Below, one piece after another: positions 1 to 5,974 of a DNA stretch of 5,974 nucleotides. Under the pieces are notes generated by a model that searched no databases, was not told where the DNA came from, and was given only the letters and a program-made list of their open reading frames with translations. Both the position numbers and the translations under genes were made by a program. The first letter of the stretch is position 1, and every line of letters begins with the position of its first letter. This DNA comes from Akkermansiaceae bacterium UBA4145 (GTDB lineage Bacteria; Verrucomicrobiota; Verrucomicrobiia; Verrucomicrobiales; Akkermansiaceae): assembly GCA_002380675.1 (NCBI GenBank), contig DFWB01000340.1, forward strand, positions 1 through 5,974, in the 5' to 3' direction.

Positions 1-254
1 TAACGACAAAGAATCTTCCCGAGGTTGTAGATGGCCTCAATGCCAAGTTCGGGACCTCTTTCGGCACGCAGCTGTCGCCGGATCGGATGGCCGAATTTGA
101 ACCTCGGTTGCAGCAGACACCGGCTGAACGGGAGGAGCGGGAGTGTCAAAAGCTGAAAATAGAGGAATCCTACTTGCGTGAAACTACGGCCCGCCGTCGT
201 GGCGCTGCGGAAGCGATCTATGAACGGCTGGCTTCCCGGTCCTTCCGGGTTTAA
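1..254 (+). CDS. C-terminal fragment of a probable sulfotransferase (5' end outside window)
   Basis: An open frame is already running at base 3 (ACG ACA AAG) and ends at TAA 252-254, giving about 83 C-terminal residues with no start in the window. Near its beginning it reads LPEVVDGLNAKFGTSF. This resembles the segment in many bacterial sulfotransferases where a helix (V..LN..FGT.F) follows the 3'-phosphate-binding region. The remainder is charged and helical, rich in Glu and Arg (PAEREERE, ETTARRRGAAEAIYERL), as is common in the C-terminal helices of such proteins. The PAPS-binding motifs would lie upstream and are not visible, so the family call rests on one short similarity recalled from memory. 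It would be the second sulfotransferase of the locus, matching the complete one at 4373-5242. The reading frame is secure; the function is tentative. Confidence 0.5.
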   Translation, partial: TTKNLPEVVDGLNAKFGTSFGTQLSPDRMAEFEPRLQQTPAEREERECQKLKIEESYLRETTARRRGAAEAIYERLASRSFRV

Positions 255-315
255 TTGTATGGAACCGCAAAGAAAGCTGTGAAAAGCTTTGGCCATTCCA
301 AGCGCTGATGTGGGG

Positions 316-332
316 GTGACACGTCACGTGTC
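316..332. promoter_or_regulatory. Operator-like overlapping palindromes upstream of the ligase gene
   Basis: Two perfect inverted repeats overlap here. GTGAC-AC-GTCAC spans 316-327, and GACACGT-C-ACGTGTC (7-bp arms, one-base centre) spans 318-332. The site lies about 30 bases before the ATG at 362, in the longest gap of the window (107 bases). That is a plausible position for a dimeric regulator's binding site at the head of the glycan genes. No convincing -35/-10 or sigma-54 -24/-12 pair could be placed around it, so the regulatory role is inference from symmetry and position only. Confidence 0.35.
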
Positions 333-361
333 CGCAACCTTGACGAACTGAATACCGCTCG

Positions 362-1909
362 ATGGGAACTATCCGGCTAGCACCAATTGTTGTGATGATT
401 TCGATGATGGCCCTTGGCCTCTTCGTCGTCATGACCATCCTTACTGGTACGGGAAACGTTATCGGGATGAGTTACCGATTTCTCTGGATCCCCGCTCTGC
501 TTCTGGGCTGCGTGGCGCCCCGGGCATCGATCTACATGCTGGCGGTATTTGCGGTGTTCCTTGATGTGCCCAAGAAGCTGCTTGTTACTGCCAATGTTCT
601 CCACATGGATTTCAGGGACGTCTATTTTATTCTGGCGATCCCTCCGGTGATGCTCCTGGGGATTTTCGTTCATTACCTGGCTGGATTTGCGCTTCGGGTG
701 CGACCAATGACGCGCAGAGATACCACGCTTCTAAGTATTGCCGCTCTGCTCGTTGGAGTGACCGCTGCTACTGCTCTGGCACGCTCCGGGATCGGGATGC
801 AGGCCCTCAAGCCACTTGCTAACAGCTCGGCCTATTACGGGCTGATTTTTGTGCTGCCACTGGCCTTGCCGGGAGTGGTTGACGTTCAGAAATTCTTTAG
901 ATTCGTCCTCATCCTGATGGTGCCAGCAGCGTTCCATGCCCTGGGGCACTTTTTCTTTGGCCTCTTTGATTTCGAGCATGATTACATGCACTCGGGATTT
1001 TCCATTAACTTGAAATACCTTCTCTGGGGAGAGGGAATTTTTGGTCCATTTTCCGCGCAAGGCCCTCTTTCGACATCGATGGCCATATGTGCCGCAATCT
1101 GCCTTTCTCCGCTCTTATTTCGTGGGAAAGTGCCAAGGGACTATCGCATTTTTCCAATAGTCGTGATGGGACTTCTTTTCCTGCTCTTTGCCACTACCGC
1201 AGTTCTTTCCCTGAAGCGGGGCCCTCTGCTGATCATCCCGGGAGTGATGTTCGGGTTGGTGGTTCTACGGAGCCGGATCCTGACTCTGGCGACTTATGGC
1301 GTTGCAGCGACCGCACTTACCCTGCTCGTTGTCATCGGGGACGACATCTCGGATAAGCTCCCCGGGTGGCAAAGCGCTCTGTATGACTTATTCGGAAATT
1401 CGGGGGCAAAGGCAGATTTATTGCGGGTTCGCACCTTTCACGTGCGCCTCATGGAATTCCATATGATGTCGGAAGCGCGCAACTGGGCGCCATTTGGTGC
1501 AGAAATTGCCCAAGGGGAAGAAGGTTACCGTGCGCACGTGCTGCCGGTACGTCTCATCCTGCAATATGGCTACGTACCTATTGGTGCTGCCTTTGCGGTC
1601 CTCATTCCATCGTTGTTTTTCCTACACCGGCGGCTCATTCGCATGTCTGCTGGAGGCTCCTATGAAGTGTTTCTCCTGCGGCTCGTTTCCTCTCTGGCAT
1701 TCGCCATCCTCGGGGCATCGGTTCTGGGCGTTCTTTCTTTGACAGCCTACCCCAATCCCTTCTTCTTCGGATTTTTCCTGGGAGTTGCAGCGCTTGGTCT
1801 TACGCGCGAGCGCCAGGACCGGGAGGAGGAAGCCCTTGTTACCGGGGAAGATTCGGAGGAAGCAACGGCTCTCGCTTCACGAGGTATTCGTGAGGCCAGA
1901 TCCCTGTAA
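362..1909 (+). CDS. O-antigen ligase / polysaccharide polymerase-like integral membrane protein (Wzy_C type)
   Basis: This 515-residue protein is mostly membrane. Hydrophobic segments lie at roughly residues 7-28, 38-66, 84-110, 122-141, 157-173, 178-203, 235-253, 262-283, 287-303, 305-326, 397-421, 437-460 and 464-480. A large hydrophilic loop at about 327-396 lies before the last three helices; this late periplasmic loop is the hallmark of O-antigen ligases and Wzy-type polymerases. The stretch LSLKRGPLLIIPG (about 282-294) matches the Ser/Arg-Gly motif of the Wzy_C domain, and the loop carries Arg residues (RTFHVRLMEFH) of the kind that contact lipid-linked glycan in this family. The protein would polymerise undecaprenyl-linked repeats or transfer them to an acceptor; sequence alone does not separate the two. 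It ends in a cytoplasmic-looking acidic tail (about 481-515). An in-frame stop at 341-343 makes ATG 362 the first start; no Shine-Dalgarno is visible, and ATGs at 395, 404 or 407 are possible alternatives. Confidence 0.8.
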   Translation: MGTIRLAPIVVMISMMALGLFVVMTILTGTGNVIGMSYRFLWIPALLLGCVAPRASIYMLAVFAVFLDVPKKLLVTANVLHMDFRDVYFILAIPPVMLLGIFVHYLAGFALRVRPMTRRDTTLLSIAALLVGVTAATALARSGIGMQALKPLANSSAYYGLIFVLPLALPGVVDVQKFFRFVLILMVPAAFHALGHFFFGLFDFEHDYMHSGFSINLKYLLWGEGIFGPFSAQGPLSTSMAICAAICLSPLLFRGKVPRDYRIFPIVVMGLLFLLFATTAVLSLKRGPLLIIPGVMFGLVVLRSRILTLATYGVAATALTLLVVIGDDISDKLPGWQSALYDLFGNSGAKADLLRVRTFHVRLMEFHMMSEARNWAPFGAEIAQGEEGYRAHVLPVRLILQYGYVPIGAAFAVLIPSLFFLHRRLIRMSAGGSYEVFLLRLVSSLAFAILGASVLGVLSLTAYPNPFFFGFFLGVAALGLTRERQDREEEALVTGEDSEEATALASRGIREARSL

Positions 1910-1920
1910 CTCCCTGTAAG
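1901..1920 (+). repeat. Short tandem duplication across the ligase stop codon
   Basis: TCCCTGTAAC at 1901-1910 is followed directly by TCCCTGTAAG at 1911-1920, two copies of a 10-base unit that differ only in the last base. The first copy holds the TAA stop (1907-1909) of the ligase gene. The second copy puts the same TAA one frame over, outside the coding region. It looks like a simple slippage duplication. Confidence 0.6.
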
Positions 1921-1970
1921 TCGTCTACGCTATCTCGCACGGGCCTGTTTTGCTGGCGAATCCTGATACC

Positions 1971-3056
1971 ATGCCTTCTGTCCTGTGGATTCCAACTCCT
2001 CCCTCTTTTGGGAGCATTAGCATGCAGCGCTATTTCGGAGTTCTTGACTCGGTGGTGCGGAAGCAAACCCTGCAAGGGCTCGATGAATTCGAAATCACAC
2101 CCCTCGTTCCCTATGAAGGACTCATGGTGGGCTCAACCTCCCGAATCTTCCGGGCTCTTGACAAATGGGCCCTGTATCGGTGGCGCGTCGGTCGGGCAGG
2201 GACTTACGATTTAGTGCATGGGCTGTCTCATGGGCTTGGGCACCTCCTATCGCACCTGCGAGGCTCGCCCCGGACCCTTGCCACGGTTCACGACCTCATT
2301 CCCCTTCGGTTCCCGGGAGAGTTGACTGAGGCTCAGGTTGCGCGAGTTCGGAGGCAGACGGATCGGTTGAGCCGCTTTGACCTTCTTACCACCGTATCTG
2401 AATTCACCGCCCGTGAAGTCATGGAGCTCACTGGAATTCCGCGGGAAAGAATTCGGGTAGTTGAGAACGGGATCGATCAGGAGGTCTTTCGAACCCCCGT
2501 CGATTTGCCAGCCGCTCTGGAGAGGCTTTCCGGTCGGCCTTACGTTCTCAGCGTGGGAAGTGCGATCCCGCGTAAGAATCTTGGAATTCTGCCCGAGGTG
2601 TTCGCAGAGTTCCTGACGCAGGAACCAGATTTCGTCCTGGTACGGGCTGGGGCGGCTCTTCCCGTCGAATTGAGAGAACGGTTCTGCCGTCTGTGCGGAC
2701 AGGATCGCTTGATTGAGCTCGGAAGAATTTCTGATGAGATTCTGGTGCCGGCCTATCAGCATGCATCCATCTTCTTTTTTCCCTCCCTCTATGAAGGTTT
2801 CGGACTGCCTGTGATTGAAGCGATGGCAGCAGGGACGCCCGTGGTCTGCAGCAATACAACAAGCCTTCCCGAGGTTGGTCGGGACGCTGCGATTTATTTT
2901 GATCCAGATCATCCCGCCGAGGGAGCGGCAGCTCTTCTTGAAGCGCTCTCACGGGGCCCAGAGCTGATCAGCATGGGTTTGCAGCATAGTCGCCTATACA
3001 GCTGGGATCGAACGATGGAAGGTCATCTCACCTGTTATCAAGAGCTTCTCACATGA
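1971..3056 (+). CDS. Glycosyltransferase family 4 (GT-B fold) protein
   Basis: From ATG 1971 the protein has 361 residues, normal for GT4. The N-terminal acceptor domain shows TVHDLIPLRFP (about 105-115), the usual VHD motif of this subfamily, then TTVSEFTAREV (140-150) and VVENGID (163-169). The C-terminal donor domain starts with YVLSVGSAIPRKNLG (191-205), where Arg201-Lys202 sits at the phosphate-binding position. It also contains YEGFGLPVIEAMAAGTPVV, whose Glu275 and Glu283 form the E-x7-E signature of retaining GT4 enzymes that bind the nucleotide sugar. There is no signal peptide or membrane helix, so it should act on the cytoplasmic face. Its likely role is adding a sugar, often mannose- or glucose-like in this family, to a lipid-linked intermediate; the donor cannot be read from sequence. 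A TTG at 1950 would add seven residues (MLANPDT). ATG 1971 is preferred because MPSVLWIPTP is a typical first beta strand, although neither start has a clear ribosome binding site. Confidence 0.9.
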   Translation: MPSVLWIPTPPSFGSISMQRYFGVLDSVVRKQTLQGLDEFEITPLVPYEGLMVGSTSRIFRALDKWALYRWRVGRAGTYDLVHGLSHGLGHLLSHLRGSPRTLATVHDLIPLRFPGELTEAQVARVRRQTDRLSRFDLLTTVSEFTAREVMELTGIPRERIRVVENGIDQEVFRTPVDLPAALERLSGRPYVLSVGSAIPRKNLGILPEVFAEFLTQEPDFVLVRAGAALPVELRERFCRLCGQDRLIELGRISDEILVPAYQHASIFFFPSLYEGFGLPVIEAMAAGTPVVCSNTTSLPEVGRDAAIYFDPDHPAEGAAALLEALSRGPELISMGLQHSRLYSWDRTMEGHLTCYQELLT

Positions 3057-3100
3057 ACGGAGTGCGGTCACGCAGACCTGATCGCTCCAGCAGTCTCGTT

Positions 3101-3112
3101 TTCGGTCCCGAA
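3101..3112. repeat. Small inverted repeat in the gap between the two glycosyltransferase genes
   Basis: TTCGG-TC-CCGAA is a perfect 5-bp inverted repeat with a two-base centre, about 20 bases before the ATG at 3133. A second, weaker hairpin, TGCG-GTCA-CGCA, lies at 3063-3074 in the same 76-base gap. Neither is followed by a T tract, so they are not typical intrinsic terminators. They could be a protein-binding site or part of an mRNA structure, or simply chance. Confidence 0.3.
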
Positions 3113-3132
3113 GGTAATAATCACTGCCTGTG

Positions 3133-4335
3133 ATGAAGGTCCTACAACTATTCAATCGCTACCGGCATCGCGGCGGAGAGGAGAAGTCTGCGGAGCGAAT
3201 TTTCAGGCATGCTGAGGAAAAGTTTGAGATGGATCGACTCTGGTGGGACAGCCAGGACTGGGATGGCCCCGATGGTCCAGGCAAGCTGGGGCAGGTCCGG
3301 AAGATGTTCTGCAATGAGGACTCGGCCGGCGCATTGCGAAATCGGATTCAGAGCTTCAGGCCTGACTGTCTGCTCTGTCATAATTTGTACCCGGTAGGGT
3401 CCCCTTCGATTTACCGGGAAGCGCTGGCGGCAGGAATTCCGGTGATCCAGTATGTCCATAATTTTCGGCCCTTTTCCGTAGGGGGAACTCTATGGACGGG
3501 GGCACGGGTTGCGGAGGAGAGTCTGGAGGGCAATTACTGGGCAGAAGTACGGGCTGGGGCGTGGCAGGGCTCGATCCTCAAGTCGGGCCTGTTTGCTCTC
3601 GCTTTAAAGCGGTTGCATAAAAGTGGATGGCTGAACGCGGTCAAGGGTTGGATTGGGATTTCCGATTTCATGCATGATACGTTGCTTCGTACGGGGCTGC
3701 CTCGCGAACAGGTGTTTGCCCTGCGGCACTCGTGGGACCATCGGGAGAGAGAGCCAGAACAGAGGGATGAGGGCTACTACCTTTACCTGGCGAGATTGGT
3801 GAGGGAGAAGGGCGTAAGGACCTTACTGGATTCATGGGAGAGATTGGAGAAGTTGCTGGGAGACGCCACTCCCCTGTTAAGGGTGGGGGGAACCGGGGAC
3901 GAGGAACAGCTGGTGCAGGCTGCGGCCTCCAGAAGTTCCAAAGTAGAATACGTTGGTTACGTAGATGGAGATGAGAAAGAAGAGCTGGTCGCTGGGTGCC
4001 GGGGGATGCTGGCGCCTTCGGAATGGTGGGAGCCGCTCGGGTTAGTGACCTACGAGTCCTATGACCATGGTAAGCCGATGCTGGCATCAGCTTCGGGAGG
4101 GTTGATAGAGACCGTGGAGCACGGAGTGACCGGGCTGCTGTATGAAAGTGGAAGCCCTGTCGCGCTCGCCGAAGCCGTGCAAAAGATGGAGGTAATGAGC
4201 CGGGAGCAACGAACGCAGATGGGTCTTGCGGGCCGCGAGTGGCTCAAGGAGGAGGCTGATCCCACGGAATGGAAAAAACGCTTCGAGCAAATCGTCAGGC
4301 AGGTTGTCGCACGGGGAGAACAGGAACCAGTCTAG
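3133..4335 (+). CDS. Glycosyltransferase family 4 (GT-B fold), RGGEE-type, divergent central region
   Basis: This 400-residue protein opens with MKVLQLFNRYRHRGGEEKSA. The RGGE(D/E) just after the first beta strand is typical of a bacterial GT4 subgroup that also has an HNYR-like motif, seen here as HNFRPFS (110-116). The GS-L-SGLFALALKRLHKSGWL region (about 146-167) and IGISDFMHDTLLRTGLP (174-190) follow that subgroup's order. The donor domain has YLARLVREKGVRTLL (Arg221, Glu225-Lys226-Gly227) and APSEWWEPLGLVTYE, in which Glu300 and Glu308 form E-x7-E. GVTGLLY (331-337) follows as usual. The enzyme is soluble or peripheral, acts in the cytoplasm, and is probably the second sugar-adding step for the repeat unit; donor and acceptor are unknown. 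A GTG directly before (3130) gives an alternative start one codon longer; ATG 3133 is preferred. The nearest purine run (AAGG, 3111-3114) is too far upstream to be a normal ribosome binding site. Confidence 0.88.
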   Translation: MKVLQLFNRYRHRGGEEKSAERIFRHAEEKFEMDRLWWDSQDWDGPDGPGKLGQVRKMFCNEDSAGALRNRIQSFRPDCLLCHNLYPVGSPSIYREALAAGIPVIQYVHNFRPFSVGGTLWTGARVAEESLEGNYWAEVRAGAWQGSILKSGLFALALKRLHKSGWLNAVKGWIGISDFMHDTLLRTGLPREQVFALRHSWDHREREPEQRDEGYYLYLARLVREKGVRTLLDSWERLEKLLGDATPLLRVGGTGDEEQLVQAAASRSSKVEYVGYVDGDEKEELVAGCRGMLAPSEWWEPLGLVTYESYDHGKPMLASASGGLIETVEHGVTGLLYESGSPVALAEAVQKMEVMSREQRTQMGLAGREWLKEEADPTEWKKRFEQIVRQVVARGEQEPV

Positions 4336-4372
4336 GTCCCCCGTACCTTCGAAAAACCTGCACCTTTGAATC

Positions 4373-5242
4373 ATGAGTAAATCGACCAGTATCTCTCGCC
4401 GAGCCCGGCTATGGGTCATGAAGCAATGTCCGGAAACGTATGTGAAGCTTTCCCAGGCCTACAATTCGCGGCTCTGGAAGAGAGAGCGACGGGGTCTGGA
4501 GGGTGGGGTCATACCCGAAGGGGCTCCGAGTGTCCTGTTCTATAGTTACTATCGATGTGGCTCCATGTTTCTTTCGCGAGCCCTCCAGAAGCTCGCGGGG
4601 GCCAATGGGCTTCAGCACCTCGATTACTGCAGCTATTTCGTCAAGGTCCATCCGGATCAGGGGTCCCGACTGTTTGACGAGGCAACTCTGGCCAGAGCCT
4701 TTCACCCCACCGGATGCCACTATGGTACTTTGCGCAGGGCTTATCCTATCCCCTCTCATGAACTCTACCGCTCGGTCCTGTTATTGCGAGATCCCCGGGA
4801 CTGCCTTGTATCGCATTACTATTCAGTTCGAGACTCACACACCTTGAATAACCGTGGAAATCTGGAAGCCCGCAGAGAGGCTCTTCGAACAGATATAGAC
4901 CAATGGGTCCTTGGCAAGGCTAGCGAGTACGCGCAGGATTTTGAGCAATTCCATAACCGGCTTGTGGGGAAGCCCGGCGTGCTTTTTCTCCGGTACGAGG
5001 AGATGGTCACGGCTTTTCCTGACTTTCTTCGGAAGGTCGTTGCGCATACAGGTCTGGACCAGGATCAGGAGGCTGTTGCCCGAATTCTCGAGGAGGCAGA
5101 TTTCGAGGTTTCAGGAGAAAACCTCCTTGCACACAAACGGTCGGTTAAACCCGGGAACCACTTGAAAAAGCTGAAGCCAGAGACTGTAGAGCGGCTCAAT
5201 GGAGCGCTGGCAGAGGTGCTGGAGCTTTTTGCTTACCGGTGA
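4373..5242 (+). CDS. Sulfotransferase domain protein (PAPS-dependent), probable glycan sulfation
   Basis: This 289-residue protein has the size of a single-domain sulfotransferase. SVLFYSYYRCGSMFLSRAL (53-71) fills the place of the 5'-phosphosulfate-binding loop (usually YP(K/R)SGTTW) with Arg61 at the basic position. SVLLLRDPRDCLVSHYYS (134-151) is a clear 3'-phosphate-binding motif, with Arg139 and Ser147 as the expected ligands. VLFLRYEEMV (203-212) and the following FLRKVVAHTGL match the conserved segment after the core. The C-terminal KRSVKPGNHLKKL (255-267) stands where the family has RKG..GDW, but the Trp is lost. It would move sulfate from PAPS to a hydroxyl of a sugar or lipid; the location among glycosyltransferases suggests the EPS repeat unit, though a protein or small-molecule acceptor is not excluded. 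No signal peptide is seen, so it should be cytoplasmic. The gene starts 37 bases after the previous stop, without a visible Shine-Dalgarno. Confidence 0.85.
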   Translation: MSKSTSISRRARLWVMKQCPETYVKLSQAYNSRLWKRERRGLEGGVIPEGAPSVLFYSYYRCGSMFLSRALQKLAGANGLQHLDYCSYFVKVHPDQGSRLFDEATLARAFHPTGCHYGTLRRAYPIPSHELYRSVLLLRDPRDCLVSHYYSVRDSHTLNNRGNLEARREALRTDIDQWVLGKASEYAQDFEQFHNRLVGKPGVLFLRYEEMVTAFPDFLRKVVAHTGLDQDQEAVARILEEADFEVSGENLLAHKRSVKPGNHLKKLKPETVERLNGALAEVLELFAYR

Positions 5243-5277
5243 ATACGTTCTGCGGCTACTGAATTCTTGCCAGCTTT

Positions 5278-5289
5278 GACCGTTCGGTC
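5278..5289. repeat. Small inverted repeat just upstream of the exosortase gene
   Basis: GACCG-TT-CGGTC is a perfect 5-bp inverted repeat, 17 bases before the ATG at 5307 and inside the 64-base gap after the sulfotransferase gene. It shares the heptamer TTCGGTC with the inverted repeat at 3101-3112. It has no following T tract. It could be an operator or a small hairpin near the start codon, but a repeat this short can arise by chance. Confidence 0.3.
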
Positions 5290-5306
5290 TTGGGTATGCC
5301 CCTCTC

Positions 5307-5974
5307 ATGAGCAGCTCCCTCACTCTCTTCGACAAAGGACATCGCGTGCCGCTTGCGGTCATGCTTTGTTGCGCTGTCTCCGTGATGGGCTACCTCTACT
5401 TTGGCTTTGGCTATTCCACCGGATACATGTTCGAGAGATCGACCCTGTGGAGCAACATGCGTCAGGGCTATAGAATGGAGCAGGCAGAGTGGGCCTTTGG
5501 GTATTTCGTGCCGCCTGTAGTACTGATTCTCTTTTATGTTACCAGAGAGCGGTTCGCAGATATTACCCCGCGGCCAAGCTATCTTGGGCTCGTGGTTCTG
5601 GCGCTCGCCTGCTTTGTGTATTTTGGGGGCTACAAGGCGAATGAAAAATATGTTGGCTACTTTGCCGGCCAGCTTTTCGTGGCAGGCTTCGCCCTCTGGT
5701 TTCTCGGTCTCGAGTTTTTCAAACGGGCATTGTGGTTATGGATCCTCTTTGGCCTAACCTGGCCGCTGGTGTTTTTAATCGAGCCGATTGCCAGTCCTCT
5801 GCAGCTTCTCATGACCCAGCTCACCGAAGTCTATCTCAAGCTGACCGGAGTTGAGGTCATTCGCTCGGGCACCTCCCTCTTTTCCCCGCCTACGGAGTCT
5901 CTAGCCGCCGGCGAAAGATTTTCACTGGGAATTGCGGTGGCCTGTTCAGGTCTCCGGTCGCTTTTTGCTCTGGG
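5307..5974 (+). CDS. Exosortase/archaeosortase family transpeptidase (3' end outside window)
   Basis: From ATG 5307 an open frame runs to the window edge, giving 222 residues with no stop. It is multi-pass: hydrophobic stretches at about 13-36, 63-79, 91-107, 115-138, 140-158 and 205-222. Near the first periplasmic loop, WAFGYFVPPVVLILFYVTR (62-80) corresponds to the family's HG(Y/F)LVP-like segment. LTGVEVIRSGTSLFSPP (179-195) matches the lG..v.r.G..i..p strand before the active site. IAVACSGLRSLFAL (209-222) is the signature, with Cys213 as the catalytic nucleophile and Arg217 of the SGLR motif. The downstream Arg and His of the catalytic set lie beyond the window. Exosortases cut PEP-CTERM-like sorting tags of exported proteins in the inner membrane and are typically found in EPS loci, which fits the preceding genes. 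The subtype (for example the VPDSG-specific form of Verrucomicrobiota) cannot be settled from the part visible. Confidence 0.9.
   Translation, partial: MSSSLTLFDKGHRVPLAVMLCCAVSVMGYLYFGFGYSTGYMFERSTLWSNMRQGYRMEQAEWAFGYFVPPVVLILFYVTRERFADITPRPSYLGLVVLALACFVYFGGYKANEKYVGYFAGQLFVAGFALWFLGLEFFKRALWLWILFGLTWPLVFLIEPIASPLQLLMTQLTEVYLKLTGVEVIRSGTSLFSPPTESLAAGERFSLGIAVACSGLRSLFAL

Noticed and set aside
261..299. Imperfect hairpin (AAAGCT-GTGAAA-AGCTTT at 273-290, with GGAA/TTCC further out) as a terminator of the first gene
   Set aside because: The stem is AT-rich and short, with a large internal loop and no T tract behind it, so an intrinsic terminator is not supported.
255..361. Sigma-54 promoter, as known for some exosortase/PEP-CTERM systems
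   Set aside because: No GG-N10-GC pair with the expected flanks was found in this gap.
340..368. TTGACG at 340-345 as a -35 box
   Set aside because: A -10 box at normal spacing would fall inside the coding region and no TATAAT-like hexamer is there. The TTGACC at 5276-5281 fails in the same way.
731..1060. Minus-strand open frame opposite the ligase gene
   Set aside because: Shadow of a membrane-protein gene; its composition is an artefact of reading hydrophobic codons on the opposite strand.
1950..1970. TTG start giving a seven-residue longer glycosyltransferase
   Set aside because: No ribosome binding site supports it, and MPSVLWIPTP at 1971 is a natural N-terminus for the family; it remains possible.
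2247..2912. Long minus-strand open frame (221 codons) opposite the first glycosyltransferase gene
   Set aside because: It lies fully within a gene with unmistakable GT4 motifs on the + strand, its translation has no recognisable domain, and it has no gene-like context of its own.
5267..5473. Plus-strand open frame overlapping the start of the exosortase
   Set aside because: Out of frame with the exosortase, whose motifs are clear from 5307 on; its translation looks random.

Overview
The window is a gene-dense, single-strand (+) block from a bacterial exopolysaccharide (EPS) or surface-glycan locus. It looks like a chromosomal accessory region of a Gram-negative bacterium with moderately high GC. 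The last gene is an exosortase, the transpeptidase-like membrane enzyme that acts on PEP-CTERM-type proteins and is typically encoded beside EPS loci. This points to a diderm from groups such as Proteobacteria, Verrucomicrobiota or Planctomycetes. The weak Shine-Dalgarno context and general flavour fit Verrucomicrobiota, but I cannot prove that assignment from this sequence.

Layout: (i) 1-254, the C-terminal end of a gene that starts before the window, probably a sulfotransferase; (ii) 255-361, an intergenic region with a compact overlapping palindrome; (iii) 362-1909, a polytopic O-antigen ligase/polymerase-like (Wzy_C-type) membrane protein; (iv) 1971-3056, a GT4-family glycosyltransferase; (v) 3133-4335, a second, divergent GT4-family glycosyltransferase; (vi) 4373-5242, a sulfotransferase; (vii) 5307 to the window end, an exosortase truncated by the window edge just after its catalytic-cysteine motif. 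Gaps between genes are 37 to 107 bases, all genes point the same way, and no convincing intrinsic terminator was seen, so one operon is likely.

Inferred joint function: the two glycosyltransferases would add sugars to a lipid-linked repeat unit in the cytoplasm. The ligase/polymerase would polymerise or transfer the glycan on the periplasmic side. One or two PAPS-dependent sulfotransferases would decorate it with sulfate. The exosortase would process C-terminally tagged surface proteins that are exported with, or attached to, this matrix. The most interesting aspect is the combination of sulfotransferases with an exosortase-linked glycan locus, which suggests a sulfated extracellular matrix. 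No RNA gene, mobile element, CRISPR array or long repeat was recognised.
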